Positions 35,944 through 43,920 of a DNA stretch of 64,000 nt are shown here, piece by piece. Numbering within the stretch: the first letter of the stretch is position 1; the number at the start of each line of letters is the position of its first letter. Made by a program: the position numbers and the translations under genes. This DNA comes from a bacterium (GTDB lineage: Bacteria; Cyanobacteriota; Vampirovibrionia; Gastranaerophilales; Gastranaerophilaceae): NCBI GenBank assembly GCA_017941035.1, contig JAGAXG010000018.1:1-64000 (forward strand). The letters run 5' to 3'. The notes under the pieces were generated by a model. It was not told where the DNA came from. It worked only from the letters and a program-made list of their open reading frames with translations, and ran no database searches.

Positions 35944-35971
35944 ATGTCGGCAAGTATTTACTAGAACTTTA
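35944..35971 (-). promoter_or_regulatory. Sigma-28-like promoter of the 34482-35906 gene
   Basis: Minus strand: TAAAGTTC (35971-35964), 12-nt spacer, GCCGACAT (35951-35944). The bacterial flagellar sigma consensus is TAAAGTTT-N11-GCCGATAA, so both boxes match with one extra spacer base. The predicted start near 35936 leaves a ~30-base leader. Confidence 0.6.
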
Positions 35972-36071
35972 ATATCTATTCGCAATTTGTTAACAATTTG
36001 TTACAAAAAGGATTGAAAAAGCTTAACAAGCTGTTATAATAGTAATAATTGAACATTTAAAATATTCACAT

Positions 36072-36469
36072 GGGGACGTTTTGGATTAGACAAGGCGTTT
36101 TGGTGAAAATAGATTGCGAGTCGGAGAGCTGTTCTCCGTTATCAACGGGCAAACAAATTAAATGCTAACAATGTAATTAAAGCAGATTTCGCTCCTGCAT
36201 ATGCAGTTGCAGCTTAGTCTGTCATTAGCTACTTATAAAACCCAGCTTGCCGGTTTTATGGGTCAATTATGCAAGCGGCAGTGTGCCGATGCAAAGTGAG
36301 CACATCAAGATTACTTTGCAAGGTTTAGAGTTTCCTTTAAATAAAACCTAGGATCAGTTTGTATGGTTTAGACATTTTCCTGAATTGATTGAGCTAAAAA
36401 TAGTCTACACTCGTAGAAGTTTATTTTTATCCGTTTTGGACAGGGGTTCGACTCCCCTCGTCTCCACCA
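36072..36469 (+). ncRNA. ssrA: tmRNA (ssrA), one-piece
   Basis: The 5' end GGGGACG pairs with CGTCTCC next to the 3' CCA (36467-36469). The tRNA-like 3' domain has GGGTTCGACTCCCC. The tag frame begins with the resume codon GCT at 36164 and encodes ANNVIKADFAPAYAVAA, with TAG at 36215-36217. Length 398 nt fits. It rescues stalled ribosomes together with SmpB. The 3' end is used by many integrases as an attachment site, relevant to the repeat described at 36451-36664. Confidence 0.96.
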
Positions 36470-36506
36470 AAATACAGGATACGCTTGTCGTGTCCTGTAT
36501 TTTGGT
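36466..36506 (+). terminator. Hairpin immediately after ssrA
   Basis: ACCAAAATACAGGA (36466-36479) pairs perfectly with TCCTGTATTTTGGT (36493-36506). The stem starts inside the CCA end, so it is probably the transcription terminator and processing region of tmRNA. Confidence 0.7.
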
Positions 36507-36528
36507 AAGAGTATGATATGTGAACGTA

Positions 36529-36641
36529 TGGAGAACCCAACAGACCGAAAGGTCTGTTTGTGGTTCGAGCGGGTTGCGAGCAGAGGCTGAAAGGCGGGTC
36601 GTTGAGACCCGCCTGTAATGCCGTTTATTGCTCGCAACCCA
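36529..36641. other. GC-rich triple-hairpin segment between the ssrA-end repeats
   Basis: AACAGACC-GAAA-GGTCTGTT (36539-36558) is followed by GGGTTGCGAGCA (36571-36582) pairing with TGCTCGCAACCC (36629-36640), enclosing GGCGGGTC/GACCCGCC (36593-36613). GC content is far above its surroundings. It could be a structured RNA or the recombination site of a lost element. Strand and expression cannot be decided. Confidence 0.5.
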
Positions 36642-36669
36642 AGACACTCCCCTCGTCTCCACCATTTTG

Positions 36670-37028
36670 TCTTAAATTAAAGAATTAGACCAAACTATAT
36701 AATATTTCAGGACTGTTTTGATGTATTTTTATTAGCTATAATACCTATTTGTTGGAAATTTTATGGGTAATTTATTTTGCTGGCGGAAAATAATTTTTTT
36801 TTTACCTTTATTACTTTTTATAAAGACATGTTAAATATTATTATTTTTATCTGGAAAAATATAAAAAAATAGTTTATACTATATTTGTAGTATATTATAG
36901 TAAATGGAAATTTCCGTCTGTTTGAAGTATTGTCAAAATTCTTCTTATAGAGTTAATATTGTGTAGATATGTAAATAATTTGATATATTTTGTCAATTAT
37001 TTTTTATCAGACGGTTTAGTAGAATCAA
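36670..37028 (+). other. AT-rich gene-free stretch upstream of the GGDEF/HD-GYP gene
   Basis: No gene is seen. It contains a GGAAATTTCC palindrome (36906-36915) and a widely spaced inverted pair CCGTCTG (36914-36920)/CAGACGG (37008-37014) framing the last 100 bases before the start codon. These may be regulatory; no clear RBS is present. Confidence 0.4.
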
Positions 37029-39014
37029 TTGAAGGTAGTTCGTATTTTGGAAAGTACAAGTAAAAAAAATATAAATAAACAGACTAAAAAATCTTCTAAA
37101 AAAAGTCTTTCTTCCAATCCGATTGAAAATATTTTAAATCAGATTGATACGTTTGATACTTCAACAAAAAAAATAAATCCCTATTCAAAAAAAGATTTTC
37201 TTGTTGAAGAAAAACCTCTTGAAAAAAACAATCCATTTGCAGGAAATTCCGGATTTGATAATATTGTTTCTACTATTAACAATTTTAATGCATTTAAAAC
37301 AAAATCTAGATCTTTTACTCCTATTGTAACTCCTTCAAATTTAGATATTGACAACCCTGCAATTTTAAAATTCATATCTGATGCATTTCAAAATAATTCT
37401 AGTATTATCAACCTTTTTTCACGTTTAAACGATATTTTTGTAAATAAATTAAAGTGGAATTTTTTAGGTTTTGGATTATTTCATGAAAAATCTAAATGTT
37501 TAAATGTAAGACTATATTCAAATGCAGGAAATTCATATAGCTCAAAAATATTTTTATCTGATGATATAAATCCAATTGTACAGTGTTTTTCAAAAAAAAC
37601 TATCATTGATAAAGATAATATTGACTATTTAAATATTCCTTATCTTTCAAAAACAGGCTCTGTTGTCGTTCCTATGATGTCACTTGACAAATGTATAGGA
37701 GTGTTACTTGTTGGAAAAGAGATTTCCGGAATAAATTTGGATACTATTACATTTCTTGCAAATTACATGGGACTTTTTATTCATAATATACAACTTCTTG
37801 AAAAAACAAATAAATTTGCTAATACGGATACTTTAACTTCATTATACAATCATAGAGGATTCCAAGAAATTCTTGCAAAAGAACTTTCAAAAGCTAAAGA
37901 CAACAAAACTCCTTTATCTGTTGTGATGTTTGATGTAAATAATATTTCAAAAATTAATAGAGAACTGGGACACGCAAAAGGTGATGAAGTTATAAAAATT
38001 ATTGCAGACAAAGTCAAACAAAATATAAGGAACACTGATTCTGCAGGACGTTATGGCGGAGATGAGATTGCAATTATTATGCCTGAAACAGATACACGAA
38101 ATGCTAAATATATGGCAGAATATATTACATACACCCTTTCTTGTTGTTTTGTTGATGATGTTGGACCTGTAAAAGTTTCTGTTGGAGTTGCTACATTCCC
38201 TGATTCTGCACAAGATCAAGAAAAACTTTTATTACTTGCAGAACAAGCAATGTTTATTTCTCAAGCAAAAGGATATAAAGAAGGAATGTCTGCAATTGTA
38301 AGTTCTGAAGACTTTAATTTCTGGGATGATGTTGCAGTAAATTCTTTTGCAGAAATCCTTGCAAAACGTCACTTTGATAGTGGTATTAATTTCGAAGATG
38401 AAATTGTTAAAAAAATAAACAACGTTGAAATACTTAACCATAACAATTTAATGGAAATGGTTACTTCTTTAGCAGGAGCAATTGATGCAAAAGATCCATA
38501 TACAAAAGGTCATTCTACTTCAGTTTCAAGATACTCTGAAGCATTGGCAAGAGCATTAAACCTTCCGGAACAAGAAGTTGAAAGAATAAAAATAGGAGCA
38601 ATGTTACATGACATTGGAAAAATCGGTATTCCTGAAAGTGTATTAAAAAAACCTGGAAAACTTGACGATGAAGAATGGAAAATTATGAAACAACATCCTA
38701 CAATCGGTGCTGAAAAAGTTCTTGCTCCAAATGAAGCTTTAAGAGAATTTATTCCAATTGTAAAACATCACCACGAAAGACTTGACGGAAAAGGTTATCC
38801 TGATATGTTAAAAGGTGACGAAATTCCTCTTGAAGCGCGTATTGTATCAGTTGCAGATGCATATCATGCTTTGGTAAGCGATAGACCATACAGAAAAGGA
38901 ATGCCTATTGAAAAAGCATGCAGAATTTTACAGGAAGGTGCCGGTATTCAATGGGATCATGACTTAGTAAGAATTTTTATTTCAATTGCTCCTTCTCTTA
39001 CTACGAGTGTTTAA
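37029..39014 (+). CDS. GAF-GGDEF-HD-GYP protein (c-di-GMP turnover)
   Basis: 661 residues from TTG 37029; the start is uncertain because no RBS or ATG is nearby. A Lys/Ser-rich N-terminus is followed by a GAF-like sensor (about 105-255), a diguanylate cyclase domain with GGDEI at 343-347 (Ile replacing Phe) and an inhibitory-site RxxD (RNTD, 334-337), and an HD-GYP phosphodiesterase domain with H527-D528, HHHE and GYP at 589-591. All HD-GYP metal ligands that I can check are present. A protein that both makes and degrades c-di-GMP would tune motility or surface attachment. No membrane segment. Confidence 0.88.
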   Translation: MKVVRILESTSKKNINKQTKKSSKKSLSSNPIENILNQIDTFDTSTKKINPYSKKDFLVEEKPLEKNNPFAGNSGFDNIVSTINNFNAFKTKSRSFTPIVTPSNLDIDNPAILKFISDAFQNNSSIINLFSRLNDIFVNKLKWNFLGFGLFHEKSKCLNVRLYSNAGNSYSSKIFLSDDINPIVQCFSKKTIIDKDNIDYLNIPYLSKTGSVVVPMMSLDKCIGVLLVGKEISGINLDTITFLANYMGLFIHNIQLLEKTNKFANTDTLTSLYNHRGFQEILAKELSKAKDNKTPLSVVMFDVNNISKINRELGHAKGDEVIKIIADKVKQNIRNTDSAGRYGGDEIAIIMPETDTRNAKYMAEYITYTLSCCFVDDVGPVKVSVGVATFPDSAQDQEKLLLLAEQAMFISQAKGYKEGMSAIVSSEDFNFWDDVAVNSFAEILAKRHFDSGINFEDEIVKKINNVEILNHNNLMEMVTSLAGAIDAKDPYTKGHSTSVSRYSEALARALNLPEQEVERIKIGAMLHDIGKIGIPESVLKKPGKLDDEEWKIMKQHPTIGAEKVLAPNEALREFIPIVKHHHERLDGKGYPDMLKGDEIPLEARIVSVADAYHALVSDRPYRKGMPIEKACRILQEGAGIQWDHDLVRIFISIAPSLTTSV

Positions 39015-39076
39015 TAAATAAATAAATAAAAAAATATATATAATAAAAATTATAATTATTATTATAGTAAAAATAT

Positions 39077-39252
39077 TTGTAGAAAAATAGCAAAATTGCA
39101 GTTGTGTAATGTTTTTTAATGTAGAAAGTTTTGTATAAAACTATTTAATAATGTTTAATTATTGTAGAAAACATAAAAAAAATAACAATTAAATAAAAAA
39201 TATGTAGAAAATTAAAATGTTTTCTACATGTTTTTTACCCATTTTTCTACAA
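39077..39252. repeat. Cluster of TGTAGAAAA boxes in a convergent intergenic region
   Basis: Direct copies at 39077-39086, 39119-39128, 39162-39171 and 39202-39211; inverted copies at 39220-39229 and 39243-39252; a variant TTGTATAAAA at 39131-39140. The copies at 39202 and 39220 form a perfect 10-bp inverted pair. The whole 39015-39320 gap has no gene and lies between two gene ends, so these are not ordinary promoter operators. Confidence 0.7.
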
Positions 39253-39257
39253 TAAAA

Positions 39258-39279
39258 AGTCACGATTTTTATCGTGACT
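39258..39279 (-). terminator. Intrinsic terminator of the 63-residue gene
   Basis: AGTCACGAT (39258-39266) pairs with ATCGTGACT (39271-39279). The T-tract is on the minus strand. Confidence 0.88.
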
Positions 39280-39320
39280 AGTAATATGCCAAAACACACT
39301 TTTATAAATTTTTTCTAATA

Positions 39321-39509
39321 CTATTTTACATCATCTTTTATAACAATCAAGTTATTCATAATTTTCATTGCGGTAGTAGGAAGTACAACATGTTCCAATC
39401 CATCTGCAATACTAATGATTTTACCTGCTCCCAAAACAACTTCTTCACCTTTATATGTGAATTTATAATCATTTTTTCTGTCTGAACGAATAGTGATTTG
39501 AGTTGTCAT
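39321..39509 (-). CDS. Small hypothetical protein
   Basis: 62 residues from ATG 39509, chosen because AAGGAG lies eight bases upstream. The sequence (TTQITIRSDRKNDYKFTYKGEE...) looks like a small beta-barrel or strand-rich fold. No family is recognised. It has its own terminator; the region between it and hisS is 60 bases. Confidence 0.65.
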   Translation of the reverse strand: MTTQITIRSDRKNDYKFTYKGEEVVLGAGKIISIADGLEHVVLPTTAMKIMNNLIVIKDDVK

Positions 39510-39569
39510 CAAATTTACTCCTTAAAAAGTTATTACAACAAAGAATTATAGCTTATATAATAAAATAAA

Positions 39570-40811
39570 TCAAGACCCAAGATAATTATAACAATTTTTT
39601 TTATCAACAGAAATTTGTTCTCCTGTGAAAAGATTCTTAATAGAAACTTTTTCGTTTAAAATTTCATCTTCTCCCAAAATTAGGGCAAATTTTGCGATTT
39701 TAGAAGCTTTTTCCAGCTGTTTTGTAAATTTTTTATTTGCCAAATCAATTTCTACACTAATTCCTTTTTTTCTCAATTCTTCAGCTAATAAAAATGCATC
39801 TAAAGAGGAATTAGAAACAATAAATGCATCTAATTTTTTAGTTTCTTGTTGCGGAAGTAAAGAAATTAATCTTTCCATTCCCATTGCAAAACCTATTGCA
39901 GGAGTGTGTTCTCCTCCTAATTGTTCAACCAGTCCATCATAACGCCCTCCGCCACAAACAGCATTTTGAGAACCAAGATTATTTGATTTTATTTCAAAGA
40001 CAGTGCGTGTATAATAATCTAAACCTCTTACAAGTAATTTATTTTCCGAATATTTAATATTCAATTTATTTAAAAAATTTTTTAATTCAGAATAATGTTC
40101 ACAGCAATCCTTGCAAAGAAAATCAGAAAGAATTACTTCTTGAATTTCCTTTTTTGCATATATATTTTGACACTCAGATACTTTACAATCTAAAAGTCTT
40201 AATGGATTTTTTTCATAACGTGCTTGACAATCTTCGCAAAGTTCATTTAAATATGGCTTAATAATATTTTTAAGTTTTTCTTTGTATTCTGTACGGCATT
40301 TTGGGCATCCAATAGAATTTATTTCAACTTCTAAATTATTTAAACCGATAGATTTTAGAAAATTTACTGCAGTAAGAATAATTTCTGCATCAGCAGCCGG
40401 TTTATCAATTCCAAACATTTCAACACCAATTTGATTAAACTGTCTTTGGCGACCAGCTTGCGGGCGTTCATAACGAAACATTGGACCTTTATACCAAAGT
40501 TTAACAGGAGCAGAGAGTCTGTGCATACCATTTTCTATATATGAGCGAACAACACCTGCAGTATTCTCCGGTCTTAGTGTGATAGAACGGTCACTTTTTT
40601 CAAAAGTGTACATTTCTTTATTTACTATATCTGTTGTATCTCCAACACCGCGTGAAAATAAATCTGTTGTTTCAATAATTGGAGTGCGGATTTCTTTAAA
40701 TCCATAAGAACTAAAAATATTTTGAGCATTTTCTTCTACAAAATGCCACATTTCAATATCTTGAGGAAGAATATCCTTTGTTCCTTTTAAAACTTTTATC
40801 ATATTTGTCAT
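39570..40811 (-). CDS. hisS: Histidyl-tRNA synthetase
   Basis: About 413 residues from ATG 40811, where a TATAAT ends six bases upstream; the upstream ATG at 40817 falls within two bases of the -10 element and is less likely. Class II motifs: RTPIIETTDLF (motif 1), FRYERPQAGRQRQFNQ (motif 2), HisA-type LVRGLDYYT and AVCGGGRYDGL, motif 3 AIGFAMGMERL. It charges tRNA-His. No RBS is visible, consistent with leaderless translation. Confidence 0.96.
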   Translation of the reverse strand: MTNMIKVLKGTKDILPQDIEMWHFVEENAQNIFSSYGFKEIRTPIIETTDLFSRGVGDTTDIVNKEMYTFEKSDRSITLRPENTAGVVRSYIENGMHRLSAPVKLWYKGPMFRYERPQAGRQRQFNQIGVEMFGIDKPAADAEIILTAVNFLKSIGLNNLEVEINSIGCPKCRTEYKEKLKNIIKPYLNELCEDCQARYEKNPLRLLDCKVSECQNIYAKKEIQEVILSDFLCKDCCEHYSELKNFLNKLNIKYSENKLLVRGLDYYTRTVFEIKSNNLGSQNAVCGGGRYDGLVEQLGGEHTPAIGFAMGMERLISLLPQQETKKLDAFIVSNSSLDAFLLAEELRKKGISVEIDLANKKFTKQLEKASKIAKFALILGEDEILNEKVSIKNLFTGEQISVDKKNCYNYLGS

Positions 40812-40817
40812 AATCAA

Positions 40818-40823
40818 ATTATA
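40818..40823 (-). promoter_or_regulatory. -10 element of a leaderless hisS transcript
   Basis: TATAAT on the minus strand (40823-40818) followed by exactly six bases and the ATG at 40811. The -35 is weak. Confidence 0.6.
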
Positions 40824-40861
40824 TAATAAACATAATTATTAATAAGTGTAAAAACAATAAA

Positions 40862-40939
40862 AATAAAAAAGGAACCTTTTAAGGTTCCATTTATGTAGTA
40901 GTAGGGGAAAAGGAGGAAAATTATTATGTTTGTTCTTAC
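40862..40939 (-). ncRNA. Candidate small RNA with anti-Shine-Dalgarno C/U stretch
   Basis: On the minus strand a sigma-28-like promoter (40974-40947) is followed, about 50 bases after the predicted start, by a perfect terminator stem GGAACC...GGTTCC (40871-40888) and TTTTTTATTT. No ORF lies between, so the terminator has no other gene to serve. The transcript would be about 78 nt and contains TTTTCCTCCTTTTCCCC (about 40919-40903), complementary to ribosome binding sites, the hallmark of translation-repressing sRNAs. On the opposite strand the same bases form an RBS-like GGAGG with a five-codon ORF, an alternative I consider less coherent. Confidence 0.55.
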
Positions 40940-40946
40940 ATGATAA

Positions 40947-40974
40947 ATATCGGCACTTTTACACAGAGACTTTA
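40947..40974 (-). promoter_or_regulatory. Sigma-28-like promoter for the candidate sRNA
   Basis: Minus strand: TAAAGTCT (40974-40967), 12-nt spacer, GCCGATAT (40954-40947). Same boxes and same spacing as the promoter at 35944-35971, and both share GTAAA before the -10. Confidence 0.6.
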
Positions 40975-41126
40975 ATATTTAAAACAAAACTGTTACAAAA
41001 GTTAATAATAATATGAAAGCATTTATTGAATAAAACTTTACATATTTTAATCTCTTTACACTAAAATAAACCCATTGTATTATTATATGTAAGTAAATAT
41101 ATATAATATTTCTTTTGGAGGAAAAA

Positions 41127-42443
41127 TTGGCTCAAAAGTTTTATATAAAGGGAGGAACCCCATTAAAAGGCGAAGTATCAATTGGAGGTGCAAAAAATTC
41201 TGTTCTGAAACTTATTGCTGCGGCAATATTGGTAAAAGGAATTACAAAGATTTATAATGTACCGGAGTTGACTGATGTAGATATAATGTTAAAAGTAATA
41301 GCCCAACTCGGAGCAAAAATTGATTATAATAAAGAAGAAAAATCCGTAACAATAGATGCAACAGAACTAACAAGTGTAACAGCCACTTATGAACTTGTGA
41401 GTAAAATGAGAGCATCATTTGTTGTATTAGGAGCATTAGTATCTAGATGTAAAGAAGCAAAAGTTGCTATGCCCGGAGGTTGTGCAATTGGTGAACGCCG
41501 TGTTGATTTTCATATAAAAGGACTTGAAGCACTTGGAGCAAAAATTAAAATAGAAAATGGTTATGTAATTGCAAAAGCAAATAAATTAACTGGAGCAGAA
41601 GTTTATCTTGATATCCCTTCAGTAGGAGCAACAGAAAATATAATGTTGGCATCTGTTCTTGCAGAAGGTTCTACACGAATTCAAAATGCGGCTCAAGAAC
41701 CGGAAATAGTAGACTTGGCAAATTTCTTAAATACAATGGGTGCAGATGTAAATGGAGCAGGGACTTCTGAAATTGTTATAAATGGTGTGAAACAAGAAAA
41801 TTTACACCCGATAGAATATACAACAATTCCTGACAGAATAGAAGCAGGGACTTATATGACAGCAATTATTGCTACAAAAGGAAAAGGAATTATAAAAAAT
41901 ATTTATCCTGCTCATTTAACTTTTTTTACAAATAAACTTTTAAAAATGGGAGCAAATATAAAATTGTTAGATCCAACATCAATGGAAGTAAGTTGTAAAA
42001 ACAGATTAAATTCAATTAATTTTATTACTCAGCCATATCCTGGTTTTCCTACAGATTTGCAATCAATGGCAATGGCTTTACTTACAACATCAAATGGAGT
42101 AGGAATTATTACAGAAAGTCTTTATGAAAACAGATTTATGCAAGTACCTGACTTAAACAGAATGGGTGCAGATATTCATCAAGATAGAAATCATGCAATC
42201 ATAAAAGGAGTAAAAAAACTTTCTGGTACAGCTCTTACGGCCAGTGATTTGCGAGCAGGTGCAGCACTTGTTGTTGCTGCATTAATGGCTGAAGGAGAAT
42301 CTGTTGTTGAAAAAATACATCATATAGATAGAGGATACGAAAATTTCGAAAATAAGATAAGATTGTTGGGAGGGAAAATAGAAAGAAGAGAAGAAATCCC
42401 TAAAACACTAACGGAGGATAATCACAATGAGTCCTACTTATAA
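41127..42443 (+). CDS. murA: UDP-N-acetylglucosamine 1-carboxyvinyltransferase
   Basis: 438 residues from TTG 41127, supported by GGAGG five bases upstream; an in-frame TTG at 41115 has no RBS. First committed step of peptidoglycan synthesis. KNSVLKLIAA near the N-terminus binds substrate and MPGGCAIGERRVDFH (about 112-126) carries the fosfomycin-reactive catalytic Cys. YPGFPTDLQSMAMALL (about 311-326) is also typical. The end overlaps the next gene by 17 bases. Confidence 0.95.
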   Translation: MAQKFYIKGGTPLKGEVSIGGAKNSVLKLIAAAILVKGITKIYNVPELTDVDIMLKVIAQLGAKIDYNKEEKSVTIDATELTSVTATYELVSKMRASFVVLGALVSRCKEAKVAMPGGCAIGERRVDFHIKGLEALGAKIKIENGYVIAKANKLTGAEVYLDIPSVGATENIMLASVLAEGSTRIQNAAQEPEIVDLANFLNTMGADVNGAGTSEIVINGVKQENLHPIEYTTIPDRIEAGTYMTAIIATKGKGIIKNIYPAHLTFFTNKLLKMGANIKLLDPTSMEVSCKNRLNSINFITQPYPGFPTDLQSMAMALLTTSNGVGIITESLYENRFMQVPDLNRMGADIHQDRNHAIIKGVKKLSGTALTASDLRAGAALVVAALMAEGESVVEKIHHIDRGYENFENKIRLLGGKIERREEIPKTLTEDNHNESYL

Positions 42444-42771
42444 ACGCTGGTATGATCATGATCCGCTTTTGTTGGAAGTGATAGATCTTTTGAGAAATTA
42501 TCAAACAGAATTAAGATCTCAAGCAGAAATTTTCTTAAAAAAAATAGAAGAACGTGTTTCGAAAGAAACAATAGATAAATTTTATGCAATGGCAAAACCC
42601 GTAAATGCAAATAACAGATGGTATGACAAAGACCCTGTTATTTCAAAGACGGTTGAAATTTTAAGGATAGTACCTCCTGATGCTCAAAGAATATGTGCGC
42701 AGAATTTCATAAAAACTTTAAAAGAAATGGGTATTGAATATGAAAGCCCAAATACGAAAAAAGAACCGTAA
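42427..42771 (+). CDS. Hypothetical protein with duplicated RWYDxDP unit
   Basis: 114 residues, helical. Two copies of the same unit are visible: RWYDHDPLLLEVIDLLR (about 7-23) and RWYDKDPVISKTVEILR (about 63-79), so the protein arose by internal duplication. No catalytic motif or membrane segment. Translationally coupled to murA (overlap of 17 bases, own GGAGG RBS), which hints at a wall-related or regulatory role. Terminator follows. Confidence 0.7.
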   Translation: MSPTYKRWYDHDPLLLEVIDLLRNYQTELRSQAEIFLKKIEERVSKETIDKFYAMAKPVNANNRWYDKDPVISKTVEILRIVPPDAQRICAQNFIKTLKEMGIEYESPNTKKEP

Positions 42772-42785
42772 AGGTTCTTTTTTTA
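42760..42785 (+). terminator. Intrinsic terminator of the murA operon
   Basis: AAAGAACC (42760-42767) and GGTTCTTT (42773-42780) enclose the stop codon of 42427-42771, followed by TTTTTA. Confidence 0.88.
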
Positions 42786-43133
42786 TACTCTACCGTAAAT
42801 ATCCTGATATCTTATGATATCGTCTTCGGATAATTTATCACCCATTTGAACTTCAAGAACTTCTAATTCATATTGATAAGGATTTTTTAAAGAATGAATA
42901 GCTTTTAAAGGAATATCTATACTTTGTCCTATAGAAAGAATAAATTCTTGTCCATTAAGAATCACTACAGCTTTTCCGGATAAAACTACCCAATGTTCGC
43001 TTCTGAAATTGTGAGATTGAACAGATAACTGTGCTTCCGGATTAACGTGTATAATTTTTGTTAAAAAACCGTTCCCTTTAGCAATATTAGTGTAAAATCC
43101 CCATGGTCTTTGTTCAGTGAAATTTTTTTCCAT
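42783..43133 (-). CDS. Cupin protein of the mannose-6-phosphate isomerase type II family
   Basis: 116 residues: RPWGFY (about 9-14), then VQSHNFRSEHWVVLSGKAVV (about 38-57) and GQSIDIPLKAIHSLKN (about 67-82). It matches the small C-terminal isomerase domain of ManC (GDP-mannose pyrophosphorylase/mannose-6-phosphate isomerase) without the nucleotidyltransferase part. Likely interconverts phospho-sugars or binds them. A leaderless-type promoter lies six bases upstream of the ATG. Confidence 0.82.
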   Translation of the reverse strand: MEKNFTEQRPWGFYTNIAKGNGFLTKIIHVNPEAQLSVQSHNFRSEHWVVLSGKAVVILNGQEFILSIGQSIDIPLKAIHSLKNPYQYELEVLEVQMGDKLSEDDIIRYQDIYGRV

Positions 43134-43139
43134 AGAATT

Positions 43140-43145
43140 ATTTTA
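43140..43145 (-). promoter_or_regulatory. -10 element of a leaderless transcript for the cupin gene
   Basis: Minus strand TGATAAAAT (extended -10), then six bases, then ATG at 43133. No RBS is visible. Confidence 0.6.
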
Positions 43146-43212
43146 TCACAAATGTTTAAATGTTGCATTCTGTAACAGTTTTTAGTAAAATTAAGCTAAA
43201 AAGGAGAAATTT

Positions 43213-43470
43213 ATGGCTCAGCAATACAATAATCCAAATGCCCAAAATATAAAAAAACGTTATGCAGTATTGGTTTTTATAAAAGGTTCAACAGCACCTT
43301 TAGTTTTATATGTAAAAGAACCGCAAGCTTTTTATGATGAATTAATTAGTTTAATACAGTCGCAAAAAGTTGTTCTTGTTCAAAAAGAAACAGAAGGTCC
43401 TATTAAACATGTTGCATTTATTTCAAACCAAATTTCTGCTGTTGCCATTCAAGAAGAACAGTATATTTAG
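43213..43470 (+). CDS. Hypothetical small protein
   Basis: 85 residues: a flexible Asn/Gln-rich N-terminus and a beta-alpha-beta domain (YAVLVFIKGSTAPLVLYV, then KVVLVQKETEGPIKHVAFI). No family is recognised with certainty. Good RBS (AAGGAG). It lies upstream of rpmF with a 120-base gap. Confidence 0.65.
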   Translation: MAQQYNNPNAQNIKKRYAVLVFIKGSTAPLVLYVKEPQAFYDELISLIQSQKVVLVQKETEGPIKHVAFISNQISAVAIQEEQYI

Positions 43471-43590
43471 TAAAAATTAACATTAATTTCCAAAAAAAAT
43501 AAGTTTGTGATATAAGTTTATAAGGGAAATAAATTATTCCTATTAACCCAAAAAAGATAGTAGTAATTAAGAAATAAAGGAAAAACAAAA

Positions 43591-43920
43591 ATGGCAGTAC
43601 CAAAGAAAAGAACGGGTCATAGTGCTCAAGGCAGCCGTCGTGCTAATTGGAAAGCAACAAAACCAGAAACAACAAAATGCCCTAATTGTGGCGCAACAGT
43701 TTTAACACATACAGTATGTACAGAATGCGGTACATATAAAGGTCAACCTGTAAAATTAGCTGATAAAGCTGCAGCAGTGGTTGAAGAAAAGAAACCGGCT
43801 AAAAAAGCAGCAGCAAAGAAAACAACAGCTAAAAAAGCAACTAAAAAATCTGAAGAGATAAAAGAAGAAGCTAAAGTTGAGGAAGCTGTTGAAACAGTTG
43901 AAGAAAAAACTGAAGAATAA
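43591..43920 (+). CDS. rpmF: Ribosomal protein bL32 with a long Lys/Glu-rich C-terminal extension
   Basis: Residues 1-57 are standard bL32: MAVPKKRTGHSAQGSRRANW, then the zinc-binding CPNCGA and CTECGTYKG (CxxC at 31-34 and 44-47). Residues about 60-109 are an extra low-complexity tail, first Lys/Ala-rich then Glu/Val-rich, not found in typical ~57-residue bL32. rpmF upstream of plsX is the classical arrangement. The tail may contact rRNA (basic half) and remain exposed (acidic half). Confidence 0.93.
   Translation: MAVPKKRTGHSAQGSRRANWKATKPETTKCPNCGATVLTHTVCTECGTYKGQPVKLADKAAAVVEEKKPAKKAAAKKTTAKKATKKSEEIKEEAKVEEAVETVEEKTEE

Larger units (their letters stand above)
36451..36664 (+). repeat. 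19-bp direct repeat of the ssrA 3' end (attL/attR-like)
   Basis: ACTCCCCTCGTCTCCACCA occurs at 36451-36469 (the true ssrA end) and again at 36646-36664. Such duplications of a tRNA/tmRNA 3' end arise when an integrating element inserts. Here only 176 bp lie between the copies and no integrase is present, so it may be an excision or decay scar. Confidence 0.7.

Noticed and set aside
36368-36665. Two minus-strand ORFs reading RRGESNPCP and VETRGV-type sequence
   Set aside because: They lie antisense to the tmRNA 3' end and its duplicate; such peptides are well-known spurious translations of structural RNA genes.
40926-40942. Five-codon ORF behind GGAGG on the plus strand (MFVLT)
   Set aside because: No plus-strand promoter is evident and the same bases fit a minus-strand sRNA with promoter and terminator. 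Kept only as an alternative.
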